Origin: Natronogracilivirga saccharolytica
GTDB lineage: Bacteria > Bacteroidota > Rhodothermia > Balneolales > Natronogracilivirgulaceae
Direction of reading: 5' to 3'
Length of the DNA: 64,000 nucleotides
Assembly (NCBI RefSeq): GCF_017921895.1
Contig: NZ_JAFIDN010000003.1
Coordinates: 124,001-188,000 of the forward strand
The notes below the pieces were generated by a model. That model made no database searches and was not told the DNA's origin. It worked only from the letters and a program-made list of their open reading frames with translations. Positions 28,181 to 38,115 of this stretch are shown here, piece after piece; position 1 is the stretch's first letter, and each line of letters opens with the position of its first letter. Both the position numbers and the translations under genes were made by a program.

Positions 28181-31100
28181 TTGCCGTTTACCAAAAGCGA
28201 ATCCGTCTCAAAAGATTTTAAGCGTTTGCGTGTTTCCCTTGCATCGGCAGAATCCATTCTGTCCCGGTCCAACGGGGAAGTGCTGAATCCCGAAACGATC
28301 AACTACCGCACGTTCAAACCTGAAAAAGACGGTTTGTTCTGTGAGAAAATTTTCGGTCCTGTAAAAGACTGGGAATGCCATTGCGGGAAATACAAGCGAA
28401 TCCGCTACAAAGGTATTATCTGTGACCGTTGCGGTGTCGAGGTAACCCGGAAAGCCGTTCGTCGCGAGCGCATGGGACATCTGAACCTGTGTGTGCCGGT
28501 GGTGCACATCTGGTACTTCAAGTCCATGCCGAACAAAATCGCCTATCTGCTCGGACTTTCCTCGAAGAACCTCGAGAAGATCGTTTACTACGAGAACTTT
28601 GTGATTGTCAAGCCCGGGCTTGCCCGGGATCTGGGTTACAAAATGGGTGACATGATATCCGAAGAGGAGTACTACGATATCATGAACCAGCTACCCGCCG
28701 ATCACAACGAAATTGAGGAGGAAGATCCCGACAAGTTCGTCGTGAAAATGGGAGCCGAAGCCATTGAAGCCCTGCTTGCCAATATCGAACTTGACAAGTC
28801 GGCCTACAAGTACCGTGAGTCTGTCAAGAATGAAACATCCGCCATGCGGAAGAAAAAGTTTCTCAAGCAGCTTCAGGTAATCGAGTCGTTCCGCGCGGCC
28901 AACAAAGAGCGCGAAAACCGTCCGGAATGGATGGTGATGCGGGTCATCCCGGTCATTCCGCCGGAACTCAGACCGCTGGTGCCGCTGGAAGGCGGGCGCT
29001 TTGCGACATCCGACCTGAACGATCTGTATCGCAGAGTCATTATCCGCAACAACCGTCTCAAGCGCCTGATTGATATCAAGGCTCCGGATGTTATCCTGCG
29101 AAATGAAAAACGCATGCTCCAGGAAGCTGTCGACTCGCTGTTTGACAACTCCCGGAAGATGAACGCCGTGCGCAGCAACAACCGTCCGCTCAAGTCACTC
29201 AGTGACATGCTCAAGGGCAAAAGCGGCCGTTTCCGCCAGAACCTTCTCGGAAAGCGTGTCGACTATTCCGGCCGGTCGGTAATTGCTGTGGGACCGGATC
29301 TCAAGCTTCACGAGTGCGGTCTTCCAAAGGAGATGGCCGTTGAGCTCTACAAGCCCTTCATTATCCGGCGGCTGATTGAGCGCGGATATGTCAAGACGGT
29401 CAAAAGCGCCAAGAAAGTGGTTGACCGGCGTGATGACGCTGTTTGGGATGTTCTTGAAAATGTAATTGACGGCCATCCGGTCCTTCTTAACCGTGCGCCA
29501 ACGCTGCACAGGCTCGGAATTCAGGCCTATCAGCCGGTTCTGATTGAAGACAAGGCCATCCGCCTGCATCCGCTTTCCTGTACGGCATTCAACGCCGACT
29601 TTGACGGTGACCAGATGGCGGTTCACCTTCCGCTGAGCCATGATGCCATTCTTGAATCATCGGTTCTGATGCTCGGGTCTCATAACATTATGAATCCGGC
29701 CAACGGAAGTCCGGTTACGGTTCCGTCACAGGACATGGTTCTCGGTATCTACTACCTCACCAAGATGGGTGACGGACAAAAAGGTGAAGGCAAGACCTTT
29801 TCCTCTCCCGAGGAGGTAAAAATTGCCTATGACCGCAGCCACATAGCACTGCACGCCAAGATCAATGTGCGCATTGAGAAGAAAAAAGGCGACAAAATGG
29901 TCAAAGAAGTGGTCAAGACCACAACGGGCCGGGTGCTGTTCAATGAAATTATCCCGAATGAACTGGGTTACATAAACCTTACATTCGGCAAAAAAGAGCT
30001 CCGGAACCTGATTGGTGCGGTGTTCTCCATTACGGGTACGATGAAAACAGCCCGTTTCCTTGATGAGATGAAGTATCTCGGCTTCGAAAATGCCACCACC
30101 GGCGGCCTTTCATTCAGCCTTGAAGACATCGTTATTCCCAAGGAAAAGGCGGAATTCATCAACCAGGCGCAGGATGAGGTCCAGCTGATCCAGGACCGCT
30201 ACGAAAACGGATTTATCACCGACAACGAGCGGTACAACCAGGTCATCGATAAGTGGACCAGCACAACCAACCGTGTTTCTGAAACGCTGTTCAAGGCACT
30301 GACCGAGGACAAAGGCGGATTCAACCCGGTATTCATGATGGCTGATTCCGGTGCCCGGGGTTCAAAAGAGCAGATCCGTCAGCTCGGCGGTATGCGCGGT
30401 CTTATGGCCAAGCCCCAGAAAAGTTCATTGCAGACCGGAAACGAAGTAATTGAGCAGCCCATTCTTTCCAGTTTCAAGGAAGGTCTGACCGTTCTCGAGT
30501 ACTTTATTTCGACGCACGGTGCCCGTAAGGGTCTGGCTGATACCGCTCTGAAAACAGCCGATGCTGGTTATCTTACCCGTCGTCTTGTGGATGTGTCCCA
30601 GGATGTCATTGTTACCGAAGATGACTGCGGCACTCTGAGAGGAATCAGCATATCGGCACTCAAGGATAATGAGGATATTGTCGAGAGTCTCGAAGACCGT
30701 GTGCTGGGCCGTGTATCCATGCATGATGTATACGATCCGCTGACCGATGAGCTCATTGTGGAATCCAATCAGATGATTGACGAGCGGATTGCAAAGAAAA
30801 TCTCCGAAACTTCCATTGAAGAAGTGGAGATCCGCTCCGTACTGACCTGTGAGTCGGCACGCGGTGTGTGCGCCAAGTGTTACGGACGCGATCTGTCGCG
30901 CGGCAAGCCGGTTCAGGTTGGTGAGGCTGTCGGCGTTATCGCTGCCCAGTCAATCGGTGAGCCCGGAACGCAGCTTACCCTGCGGACATTCCACGTAGGT
31001 GGTACGGCATCCCGGCTGGAAGCCGAATCACAGCACAAGTCCAAGTTTGCCGGAAAGGTAGTATTTGAGAACGTACGTGCCGTTGATTACGATGACGGCG

Positions 31101-32494
31101 AAGAGGTTACAACCGTCGTTCTGAGCCGTGCCGGCGAGATTAAAATTGTGGATGACACCGACAAAGTGCTCATCACATACAACGTGCCTTACGGTTCGGA
31201 ACTGATGGTTGAAGACGGGGACATGGTTCCCAAGGGAATACCGCTTTGCAAGTGGGACCCCTACAATGCCCTGATCTTCTCCGAACTTGACGGAAGCATC
31301 GAATACCGCGATATCATTCACGGCGTGACCTACAAGGATGAAACCGACTCCCAGACCGGACACAAGGAGAAAGTGATCACCGATTCCCGGGACCGCAGCC
31401 TTGTACCGACGGTTATTGTCAAAGGAAGCGGCGACCGCATCCGTGAAACCACACTTCCTGTCGGAGCCCACGTAGTTGTGGATGATCAGGAGCGGGTGTC
31501 TGCCGGACAGGTGCTTGCCAAAATTCCAAGGACATCAGCGTCCAAGTCCAAGGATATCACGGCCGGTCTTCCGAGAATCACCGAACTCTTTGAAGCACGA
31601 CCTCCGAAAGATCCTGCAACGGTATCTGAAATCGAAGGGGTCGTCAAAATGGGATCACGAAAGCGCGGCTCCCAGGAAGTGATCGTCACCAGCAAGGACG
31701 GAACCGACAGCAAGACGTATCTCGTTTCTCTCGCCAAGCATATCCTGGTGCAGGAAAACGATTACGTAAAAGCGGGTCAGCCACTTTCGGACGGTGTCAT
31801 CATGCCCCAGGACATCCTCAATATTCTCGGACCCTATGCCGTACAGTCCTATCTCGTGAATGAGATTCAGGAGGTGTACCGTCTCCAGGGTGTGAATATC
31901 AGTGACAAGCACATTGAGACGATTGTCCGGACGATGATGCAGAAAGTCGAGATCACCGATCCGGGAGATACCATGTACCTCGAAGGCGACAAGGTTGACC
32001 GTTTTGAAGTGAATCAGACAAACGATTCACTGATCGGCAAGTATGTTGTCACGGATGCCGGTGAAAGCGAAGTGCCTCTGGGCACGCTGCTCGACCGGCG
32101 CGAGATTCGGGAAATCAACTCCAAGCTGATTACTGATGAGAAGAAAGAGATAGAAACGCGCCAGGCGGAGCCTGCCATCTCCAAGCCGATACTTCTGGGT
32201 ATCACGCGTGCTGCCCTGTCGACAGACAGCTGGCTTTCAGCGTCATCCTTCCAGGAAACGACCAAGGTACTTACCCAGGCAGCTATCGAGGCGAAAGCCG
32301 ACAATCTGCTGGGACTCAAGGAGAATGTTGTAGTCGGACATCGTGTACCGGCCGGAACGGGACTCCGCAAGTATCAGGATATCATCGTCGGTTCCAAAGA
32401 GGATATGGAAGAAGTCGGAGCGGCAAGCCGCGTCTTCCAGCAGCTTGGTGCCGACAGTCCGTCTGTTCAGGATGTGAAGGAAGACGAAGACTGA
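28181..32494 (+). CDS. rpoC: DNA-directed RNA polymerase subunit beta'
   Basis: Catalytic core subunit of RNA polymerase, 1437 residues. The start is TTG 28181, with GGAGG eight bases upstream. The first zinc site has CHCGKY and CDRCGVEV near residues 67-90. The active-site loop [12 protein letters not shown] coordinates catalytic Mg2+. The bridge-helix and trigger-loop regions are present ([40 protein letters not shown]). The second zinc site has [16 protein letters not shown], followed by [19 protein letters not shown]. It closes the rplKAJL-rpoBC run and is followed by terminators. Confidence 0.98.
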   Translation: MPFTKSESVSKDFKRLRVSLASAESILSRSNGEVLNPETINYRTFKPEKDGLFCEKIFGPVKDWECHCGKYKRIRYKGIICDRCGVEVTRKAVRRERMGHLNLCVPVVHIWYFKSMPNKIAYLLGLSSKNLEKIVYYENFVIVKPGLARDLGYKMGDMISEEEYYDIMNQLPADHNEIEEEDPDKFVVKMGAEAIEALLANIELDKSAYKYRESVKNETSAMRKKKFLKQLQVIESFRAANKERENRPEWMVMRVIPVIPPELRPLVPLEGGRFATSDLNDLYRRVIIRNNRLKRLIDIKAPDVILRNEKRMLQEAVDSLFDNSRKMNAVRSNNRPLKSLSDMLKGKSGRFRQNLLGKRVDYSGRSVIAVGPDLKLHECGLPKEMAVELYKPFIIRRLIERGYVKTVKSAKKVVDRRDDAVWDVLENVIDGHPVLLNRAPTLHRLGIQAYQPVLIEDKAIRLHPLSCTAFNADFDGDQMAVHLPLSHDAILESSVLMLGSHNIMNPANGSPVTVPSQDMVLGIYYLTKMGDGQKGEGKTFSSPEEVKIAYDRSHIALHAKINVRIEKKKGDKMVKEVVKTTTGRVLFNEIIPNELGYINLTFGKKELRNLIGAVFSITGTMKTARFLDEMKYLGFENATTGGLSFSLEDIVIPKEKAEFINQAQDEVQLIQDRYENGFITDNERYNQVIDKWTSTTNRVSETLFKALTEDKGGFNPVFMMADSGARGSKEQIRQLGGMRGLMAKPQKSSLQTGNEVIEQPILSSFKEGLTVLEYFISTHGARKGLADTALKTADAGYLTRRLVDVSQDVIVTEDDCGTLRGISISALKDNEDIVESLEDRVLGRVSMHDVYDPLTDELIVESNQMIDERIAKKISETSIEEVEIRSVLTCESARGVCAKCYGRDLSRGKPVQVGEAVGVIAAQSIGEPGTQLTLRTFHVGGTASRLEAESQHKSKFAGKVVFENVRAVDYDDGEEVTTVVLSRAGEIKIVDDTDKVLITYNVPYGSELMVEDGDMVPKGIPLCKWDPYNALIFSELDGSIEYRDIIHGVTYKDETDSQTGHKEKVITDSRDRSLVPTVIVKGSGDRIRETTLPVGAHVVVDDQERVSAGQVLAKIPRTSASKSKDITAGLPRITELFEARPPKDPATVSEIEGVVKMGSRKRGSQEVIVTSKDGTDSKTYLVSLAKHILVQENDYVKAGQPLSDGVIMPQDILNILGPYAVQSYLVNEIQEVYRLQGVNISDKHIETIVRTMMQKVEITDPGDTMYLEGDKVDRFEVNQTNDSLIGKYVVTDAGESEVPLGTLLDRREIREINSKLITDEKKEIETRQAEPAISKPILLGITRAALSTDSWLSASSFQETTKVLTQAAIEAKADNLLGLKENVVVGHRVPAGTGLRKYQDIIVGSKEDMEEVGAASRVFQQLGADSPSVQDVKEDED

Positions 32495-32514
32495 ATGAGC
32501 AGAAAATCCTGAGG

Positions 32515-32587
32515 CCGGTGCCTGATGCACCGGTCTTTAGAGAAAATAAAAAAGCCTGGCCGGTAACCCCGGTTCAGGCTTTTTTTT
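32515..32587 (+). terminator. Intrinsic terminator(s) after rpoC
   Basis: A hairpin with stem CCGGTGC/GCACCGG (about 32515-32533) is followed by a stronger one at 32553-32587: AGCCTGGCCGG pairs imperfectly with CCGGTTCAGGCT, then eight T residues. Together they end the long ribosomal-protein/RNA-polymerase transcription unit. Confidence 0.85.
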
Positions 32588-32765
32588 AATAATGACCGGA
32601 AGGATATTGCCAGAACGTGCTGCTCGAAACAGCACAGCCACAGGGCAGAGGACGGTGGCCGCCGGATTGCCGGGCCTCAGGCAGTATCGGCTTATTTTGT
32701 CAGAAAAGTTTGGAACGTCAGAAAGGCGTGGAACAGCAGGACAGGTCTGCTCAGCTCATTCCGGC

Positions 32766-33101
32766 TTAGTTATTCCGGTTCCCGTCGCCCTTGGCATCGT
32801 CTCCTTTGGTGTCACCGATGTTTTCAAGCAGTTTTTCAGCCTCGGAAATGAGATCTTCAGCGCGCTTTTGTGCTTCTTCAACCACAAGATCCCCTTCCTT
32901 TTTGGCATCAGAAACAATGCCTTTTTCCTTTTGAAGCCGGTCAACGAGGCTGCTCAGCTCATCCACATAATTGTTCAGGCGATAACTGATACGGTCCCGA
33001 GTCGTCGCCCCCTTGTCCGGTGCATAAAGAAGAGCAATCAACGAACCGATTACCGAACCCGATATTATTCCGAATATGAACCCCTTGGGAAATTTACTCA
33101 T
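32766..33101 (-). CDS. YtxH-like membrane protein
   Basis: 111 residues from ATG 33101 (AGG eight bases upstream). An in-frame upstream ATG at 33203 would add 34 residues of no family character. The N terminus has a Gly-rich membrane segment, FPKGFIFGIISGSVIGSLIA, followed by LLYAPDKG, typical of the YtxH/gas-vesicle-like family. The rest is a charged amphipathic helix or coiled coil (about 40-110) ending in an Asp/Gly/Asn tail. Such proteins are often linked to envelope stress, but the function is not established. It converges with the rpoC terminator and is divergent from the aldolase gene. Confidence 0.75.
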   Translation of the reverse strand: MSKFPKGFIFGIISGSVIGSLIALLYAPDKGATTRDRISYRLNNYVDELSSLVDRLQKEKGIVSDAKKEGDLVVEEAQKRAEDLISEAEKLLENIGDTKGDDAKGDGNRNN

Positions 33102-33235
33102 GTCTTGCCTATTTGAAGTGGTCGGAAGTAATGTAATTGTAATAAAATAAGATTTTTTTTGAAAGAGATCGTATTCTCTTATAAATTCAACGAAATAAGA
33201 CAAATAAATTACATATACAAAACCGAGCAGCCATT

Positions 33236-33889
33236 ATGAAATTCTTTATCGACACTGCAAATCTTGATGAGATACGCGAAGCGCATGCCATGGGCGTACT
33301 TGACGGAGTGACAACCAATCCTTCGCTGTGCGCCAAAGAAGGCATTGCAGATTTTGACGGATTTATAGCAGAAATCTGCGGTATCGTCGAAGGAGATGTA
33401 TCCGCCGAAGTTGTTTCCACCGATTACAAAGGAATTCTGGAAGAAGGCAGAAAATTTGCAAGAATAGCCGACAACGTAGTGGTAAAGGTGCCCCTGATCA
33501 AAGAGGGTATCAAGGCCATCAAGACATTCTCCGAAGAAGGTATCAAAACCAACTGTACGCTCTGTTTTTCACCAACCCAGGCACTGATTGCCGCAAAAGC
33601 GGGCGCCACATACATCTCGCCGTTCGTCGGACGTGTAGACGACATTTCCACTAACGGCATGCAGCTGATCGCTGAAATTGTTGAAATCTATCAGAACTAC
33701 GGCTATGCAACGGAAGTGCTCGTGGCCAGTATCCGTCATCCCATGCACGTCGTTGAAGCGGCACGTCTGGGCGCTGACGTTTCCACCATGCCTTTCGGTG
33801 TGATCGAAAAACTGGTCAAGCATCCGCTGACTGACATCGGACTCGAAAAGTTTTTGTCCGACTGGGACAAGCTGCAGGCGTCGCAATAA
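33236..33889 (+). CDS. Transaldolase / fructose-6-phosphate aldolase-like enzyme
   Basis: Small transaldolase (TalC/FSA-type), 217 residues, class I aldolase barrel. [16 protein letters not shown] opens the family, [14 protein letters not shown] is the substrate-loop signature, and the Schiff-base lysine is Lys84 in [12 protein letters not shown]. Later signatures are [31 protein letters not shown] and [14 protein letters not shown]. It probably acts in the non-oxidative pentose phosphate pathway; whether transaldolase or F6P aldolase activity dominates cannot be decided from sequence. Single gene with its own AT-rich promoter region. Confidence 0.93.
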   Translation: MKFFIDTANLDEIREAHAMGVLDGVTTNPSLCAKEGIADFDGFIAEICGIVEGDVSAEVVSTDYKGILEEGRKFARIADNVVVKVPLIKEGIKAIKTFSEEGIKTNCTLCFSPTQALIAAKAGATYISPFVGRVDDISTNGMQLIAEIVEIYQNYGYATEVLVASIRHPMHVVEAARLGADVSTMPFGVIEKLVKHPLTDIGLEKFLSDWDKLQASQ

Positions 33890-33898
33890 TTCGGATTA

Positions 33899-33937
33899 CC
33901 ATGCCGCAATACAGCACGGTATTGTATTTCAGCATGG
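33899..33937. repeat. Two-part inverted repeat after the aldolase gene
   Basis: CCATGC (33899) pairs with GCATGG (33932) and CAATAC (33907) with GTATTG (33919), forming a nested hairpin ten bases after the stop. No T run follows, so it is only a possible terminator or mRNA-end structure. Confidence 0.4.
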
Positions 33938-33994
33938 TTGCAGCATGGTGTTAAAAAACCGTGCCGTATCCCTTTCGGATCATACTGAATCGCA

Positions 33995-35497
33995 TCAGGC
34001 CGATCCGTTCAGCGGGATATCGTTGCGAATCAGGTTTTCAGCAATTACCGATGACGAGAGTACGCCCGGTAGTCCGGCTCCCGGATGCGTCCCGGCCCCG
34101 ACAAAATAGAGGTTCGGGAAATCCTCCGAACGGTTATGCGGACGGAACCAGGCCGACTGAGTCAGCAGTGGCTGTACGGAAAATGCCGATCCCTTGTGGC
34201 TGTTGAGCGTATCACGGAAATGCAGCGGATCGATGTGCAGCCGCGCCTTGAGGTGCTTGCGCAGATCGGGCAGGTAATTTTCCTCCAGAAACTCGAGGAT
34301 TCTGTCCCCGTACGGCTCTGCCATTTCATTCCAGTCCGTATCGCCGTCCAGATGGGGAACCGGGGACAGCACATAGAACGACTCTCCGCCTTCAGGTGCC
34401 AGAGAGGGATCGGTGTAGGTCGGCATGTGAAGATACAGCGAGAAATCGTCGGCAAGCTCTTTCTTGTTGAAAATATCGTTCAGCAAGCCTTTGTAGCGTT
34501 CGCTGAGGATGATATTGTGATGCTTCAGTTTGGTGTCGGTATACCGCCGGTCTGTGCCGAAATACATCACAAAAAGGGACATGCTGTACTTCATTTTGTC
34601 GATTTTGCGATTGGTGTAGGTCTTCCGGAGGGATTCGTCGATCATATTGCGGTAGGTAAAGGCAACATCACCGTTTGAGATCACCGCGTCGGCGGGCACG
34701 AACTCCCCGTCGGACAATTCCAGCCCTTCCACCTGCCGGCGGTCGTTGATTCTGATCCGCTTGACTTCGGTTTCCAGATGGATCTTGCCGCCAAGCTCTT
34801 CGATCAGCTTTGTAAGTCCGTTGACGATGGATCCGGTTCCGCCCATGGCATAATGAACGCCCCACTCACGCTCAAGGTAATGGATCATGGCATAGATGGA
34901 GGTGGTGTCGAACGGATTTCCTCCCACCAGAAGCGGATGAAAGGAAAAGCAGCGCCTGAGAAATTCATCTTTAACGTATCTCGAGACATACTTGTACACG
35001 TTCTCATGCGACTTCAGGCGGATCAGATCGGGAGCCACCCGGAGCATATCCATAAAAGAGAGGAAGGGCTGATCGGCCAGCTCCACAAAGCCTTTCTGAA
35101 AGATTGCCCTGGTCGTCTGCATAAATTTTCGGTAGCCCTCCTTGTCCTCCGGATTCCACCGGTCAATTTCAGAAAAAATGAAAGATTCGTCGCTGTTGTA
35201 GTCGAAATGACGACCCTCATGGTTGAAAATCCGGTAGAACGGCTGACAGGGGACCAGCTCAAAATAATCCTCCCGCTTTTTTCCGGCCTTGTTGAAAATA
35301 TCATCAAACATGAAAGGTGCGGTGATGACGGTCGGACCGGCATCGAACCGGAAGCCGTTCTCCTCGAACACATAGGCGCGTCCGCCCGGTTTGTCGCGTT
35401 TTTCAAATAATGTGACGTTGTAACCTTCGGCAAGCAGCCGTGCCGCGGCACCAAGTGCTCCGAATCCGGTACCTATGATGGCAATATGTTTTGACAT
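33995..35497 (-). CDS. crtI: Phytoene desaturase family protein (CrtI-like)
   Basis: FAD-dependent desaturase/isomerase of carotenoid synthesis, 500 residues. The dinucleotide motif is [16 protein letters not shown] at the N terminus, followed by [20 protein letters not shown], the signature of CrtI-type enzymes. The C-terminal signature reads [39 protein letters not shown] lies mid-protein. It may desaturate phytoene or a related carotenoid. No phytoene synthase or cyclase gene is adjacent. It is probably single-gene transcribed from the 306-base region upstream. Confidence 0.9.
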   Translation of the reverse strand: MSKHIAIIGTGFGALGAAARLLAEGYNVTLFEKRDKPGGRAYVFEENGFRFDAGPTVITAPFMFDDIFNKAGKKREDYFELVPCQPFYRIFNHEGRHFDYNSDESFIFSEIDRWNPEDKEGYRKFMQTTRAIFQKGFVELADQPFLSFMDMLRVAPDLIRLKSHENVYKYVSRYVKDEFLRRCFSFHPLLVGGNPFDTTSIYAMIHYLEREWGVHYAMGGTGSIVNGLTKLIEELGGKIHLETEVKRIRINDRRQVEGLELSDGEFVPADAVISNGDVAFTYRNMIDESLRKTYTNRKIDKMKYSMSLFVMYFGTDRRYTDTKLKHHNIILSERYKGLLNDIFNKKELADDFSLYLHMPTYTDPSLAPEGGESFYVLSPVPHLDGDTDWNEMAEPYGDRILEFLEENYLPDLRKHLKARLHIDPLHFRDTLNSHKGSAFSVQPLLTQSAWFRPHNRSEDFPNLYFVGAGTHPGAGLPGVLSSSVIAENLIRNDIPLNGSA

Positions 35498-35803
35498 GGA
35501 TGAGTCTCAATAGTTGGTTGGAAGATGAATCAAAAATTTTAAACAGATGAAATGAACATGACCGGGTCGGCGCCCGGACACACAGGCGCATGATTACATA
35601 CGGTCATGACATTACATGTGACGACATAAATCCAAACATTTAAACACATGAAAAAAGCAAAACGCAGTTTTCACCGCTATCGTTCAGCAATCTCAGATAA
35701 TATAACCTGATGAATGACAATTGATAGTAAGAATCTGTCACTTCTGCAGCTGCCGGAAAAACTTTACTGATGTTCGTCGGCAAGTTGTCGTATTCTTTAT
35801 CTG
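35498..35803. other. Intergenic region between crtI and rlpA
   Basis: These 306 bases hold the crtI promoter region and a short duplication: TTCTGCAGCTGCCGGA occurs at about 35744 and again at 35808, where it forms the end of rlpA. This suggests a small local duplication of the rlpA tail. Otherwise AT-rich, with no gene seen. Confidence 0.45.
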
Positions 35804-36628
35804 TCAATTCTGCAGCTGCCGGACAAATCCGTCGTGCCCGCGCCGCTTGAGACGGTTGAGGTCGCGGTTGGCATCGCTGCTGCTCCGGTAGCGGCCGTAA
35901 TAGACGCGATAGACCGTGCTCCCGTCCACCTCCCCTGAGACCACGCGGCTGCTGCGAATCTGCCGGGCATAAGCCTCGGCATCTTCCTTGCGGTTGTAAG
36001 AGCCGAGCTGGATGGTGAACTCCTCCCGCCTGATATTTCCGGGTCCTCTTGTGCGGATGGGTTTCTCGGAGTCAATAAGTATCAGCCGGACAGGAGCAAT
36101 TCCGGAGTCGAGCATATCGATCCGGTCGGCGGCTTCTTTGGACAGGTCGATGATGCGTCCCCGCGCATACGGCCCGCGGTCGTTGATGCGGACATCTACA
36201 TGCTCGCCGTTGGTCATGTTCACCACACGGACCCTGGTGTTAAACGGAAGCGTCCGGTGTGCCGCGGTGAGTTCGTTCTGGTCGTAGGTTTCCCCGTTTG
36301 CGGTCTGCTTGCCGTGAAAACCGGGACCGTACCAGCTGGCTTCGCCCTGTTCCAGCACACTGCCCGGTCGGGGACTGGTGGTTCCGCACGAAGCGAGCAG
36401 CACGGATAGCAGCATCAGAACCGGCAGATTGCAATCGCGAATCAGGCTGGAATTACGAATCAGTTTGAAATTGCCAATGCAGCTGAAATTGCGAATCGGG
36501 TTGCAATCAGGATGCAGACTTAAACTGCGAAACAAACTGAGCTTGCGTAACAGGCCGAAACTGCGCAACAGGCCGAAACTGCGCAACAGGTAGGAATTGA
36601 AAATAAGATTTGTTTGCTGTGATTTCAT
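35804..36628 (-). CDS. rlpA: RlpA-like lipoprotein with DPBB and SPOR domains and N-terminal hexapeptide repeats
   Basis: Septal-ring lytic transglycosylase-type lipoprotein, 274 residues from ATG 36628; TTG 36676, overlapping the previous stop, is an alternative. The lipobox is VLLASC, with the lipidated Cys at about 81. The double-psi beta-barrel reads GEASWYGPGFHGKQTANGET and RINDRGPYARGRIIDLS. The C-terminal SPOR domain (EFTIQLGSYNRKEDAEAYAR and later) binds glycan strands at the division site. Unusually, residues about 14-67, before the signal hydrophobic core, are nine hexapeptides (LLRSFG, LLRSFG, LLRKLS, LFRSLS and so on) from an 18-bp tandem repeat. A start closer to the signal peptide (TTG or similar) would make the repeat a leader instead. 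Confidence 0.85.
   Translation of the reverse strand: MKSQQTNLIFNSYLLRSFGLLRSFGLLRKLSLFRSLSLHPDCNPIRNFSCIGNFKLIRNSSLIRDCNLPVLMLLSVLLASCGTTSPRPGSVLEQGEASWYGPGFHGKQTANGETYDQNELTAAHRTLPFNTRVRVVNMTNGEHVDVRINDRGPYARGRIIDLSKEAADRIDMLDSGIAPVRLILIDSEKPIRTRGPGNIRREEFTIQLGSYNRKEDAEAYARQIRSSRVVSGEVDGSTVYRVYYGRYRSSSDANRDLNRLKRRGHDGFVRQLQN
36430..36591. repeat. 18-bp tandem repeat, nine units, in the rlpA 5' part
   Basis: Nine consecutive 18-base units start at 36430 and every 18 bases to 36574, with the consensus TGAAATTGCGAATCAGGC. The two units at 36556 and 36574 differ only at the last base; the others diverge progressively toward 36430. No indels occur, so the rlpA frame stays open through all of it. 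Confidence 0.92.
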
Positions 36629-36672
36629 ACGGACGGTTTTCAGGAGTCCGGATGCTATGGGCAGCGAGCTTT

Positions 36673-37866
36673 TCAAAAGTCAACTACCCTGAAAATAAGA
36701 AACTTCAGATATCCGGTCTCCGGCATTTCAGGAAGAACCGGGTGGTCAGGCGCCGCACCTCCCTCATGCAGGAGCTGGACGCGCTTGCCGGTGTCGCGGC
36801 AGGCTCTGCGGACCGAATCCAGGAAGGCATCCGCTGTTATGTGATGGGAACAGGAGGATGTTGCCAGGATTCCGCCGGGCTGCAGCATTTCAAGGGCATG
36901 ACGATGAATTTTGCGATAGGCGCGAAGTGCCGGTCCGACCGACTTTTTGCTGGTGGCAAAATTGGGCGGATCCAGGTTGATGGCATCAAACCGCGCACCT
37001 TTGGCGGACCATTCCGGAAGCTTTTTCATCAGGTCGGCTTTCTGAACCGAAATCACCTCATCAAGGCCATTCATCCGGACATGCTCCTGCGCCGCATCGC
37101 AAACCGATTGTACGCCGTCAACGGCAACGACTTCCTTTGCACCGGCTTGTGCCGCGTTCAGTGCAAAGCCTCCGTAGTGGCAAAATCCATCCAGAACACG
37201 ATCACCTTCGGAAATGTAGTGCCGGAACAGCACGCGGTTGTCACGCTGATCGAGATAAAATCCGGTTTTTTGTCCTTCAACCGGATCGACCCGGTACATG
37301 ACCGAATTTTCGGTTATGGATACCGATAAATCGTTGACTTCTCCGTGAATGACTTCCGTATGCTGCTCCAGGCCTTCGCGGTCGCGCATGGCATGGTCAT
37401 TTCTCAGGACGATGAAGTCGGGATCCAGAAGCTCCTTGAGCGCATCGACAATGATATTTCGTTGCTTTTCCATGCCGGCACTCAAAATTTGCAGGACCAG
37501 CCCGCCGGCGTATTTGTCCACAACAAGTCCCGGAAGGCCGTCACTTTCGGAATGGACCAGGCGCATGGCATTGGTGCTTTGCGCCAGGCTGTCCCGCGCT
37601 GATATGGCATTCCCGAGCCTCTGTTTCCAGAAACCGGCATCGACGGAAAGAAGCTGACCAGACAGCAGCCGTATGGCGATAAGCGAGTGGGGGTGATAGA
37701 ATCCGGTTCCGGCATGCTCTCCGTTGGCTTCGCAAACCTGCACGACGGTACCGGGCTCCGGCCGCTCTTCGGGGTGAACAATTTCATTGCTGAAAATCCA
37801 GAGATGGCCGGATTTCAGGCGTTTGTTTTTGCCTTTGGCAAGCAGGACACGGGGGTAATCTGACAT
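36673..37866 (-). CDS. RlmI-like 23S rRNA (cytosine) methyltransferase
   Basis: SAM-dependent RNA methyltransferase with an N-terminal PUA domain, 397 residues from ATG 37866 (MSDYPRVLLAKGKNKRL). An upstream ATG at 37953 adds 29 non-conserved residues. PUA-type residues 1-75 include LKSGHLWIFSNEI and GTGFYHPHSLIAIRLL. The Rossmann core has KTGFYLDQRDNRVLFRHYI, VLDGFCHYGGFALNAAQAGA and FDAINLDPPNFATSKKSVGP, where the D-P-P motif is catalytic. The C-terminal CSHHITADAFLDSVRRA is typical of the RlmI/YccW family. It probably methylates a cytosine of 23S rRNA. It is immediately upstream of rlpA. Confidence 0.9.
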   Translation of the reverse strand: MSDYPRVLLAKGKNKRLKSGHLWIFSNEIVHPEERPEPGTVVQVCEANGEHAGTGFYHPHSLIAIRLLSGQLLSVDAGFWKQRLGNAISARDSLAQSTNAMRLVHSESDGLPGLVVDKYAGGLVLQILSAGMEKQRNIIVDALKELLDPDFIVLRNDHAMRDREGLEQHTEVIHGEVNDLSVSITENSVMYRVDPVEGQKTGFYLDQRDNRVLFRHYISEGDRVLDGFCHYGGFALNAAQAGAKEVVAVDGVQSVCDAAQEHVRMNGLDEVISVQKADLMKKLPEWSAKGARFDAINLDPPNFATSKKSVGPALRAYRKIHRHALEMLQPGGILATSSCSHHITADAFLDSVRRACRDTGKRVQLLHEGGAAPDHPVLPEMPETGYLKFLIFRVVDF

Positions 37867-37988
37867 GTAATCAATACTTTTTGAGTGAAAATTCCTGTGA
37901 CAATATATAGCTAATGGCTGAGAATTTTTCACCTTTCGGAAGAGAGAATACAACCGGCGGTCATTCAGCAGGTCAACCCCAGAGCATT

Positions 37989-38111
37989 CCGCAGATCACC
38001 CAACTGATCACCCCATACATCATCCAGAAGATCACCCTGTTGATAATCCGGCAGATCATCCGGCAGATCACCCGGCAGATCACCCCTTAAATCATCCCTC
38101 AGATCACCTCG
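37989..38111. repeat. 12-bp degenerate tandem repeat after mgtE
   Basis: About ten units of 12 bases, consensus CGGCAGATCACC, occupy the DNA just after the mgtE stop. The best units are at 38049-38108. Read on the minus strand in one frame (37965-38119), they encode an open tetrapeptide repeat (G/D-D-L-P/R) that ends in a TGA. That frame is shifted relative to mgtE, so it is not translated as mgtE. Confidence 0.8.
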
Positions 38112-38115
38112 CTGA

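Noticed and set aside
32588-32765. Possible gene between rpoC and the YtxH-like gene
   Set aside because: The open frame at 32592-33116 overlaps the YtxH-like gene antisense; the rest has no start signal or family likeness.
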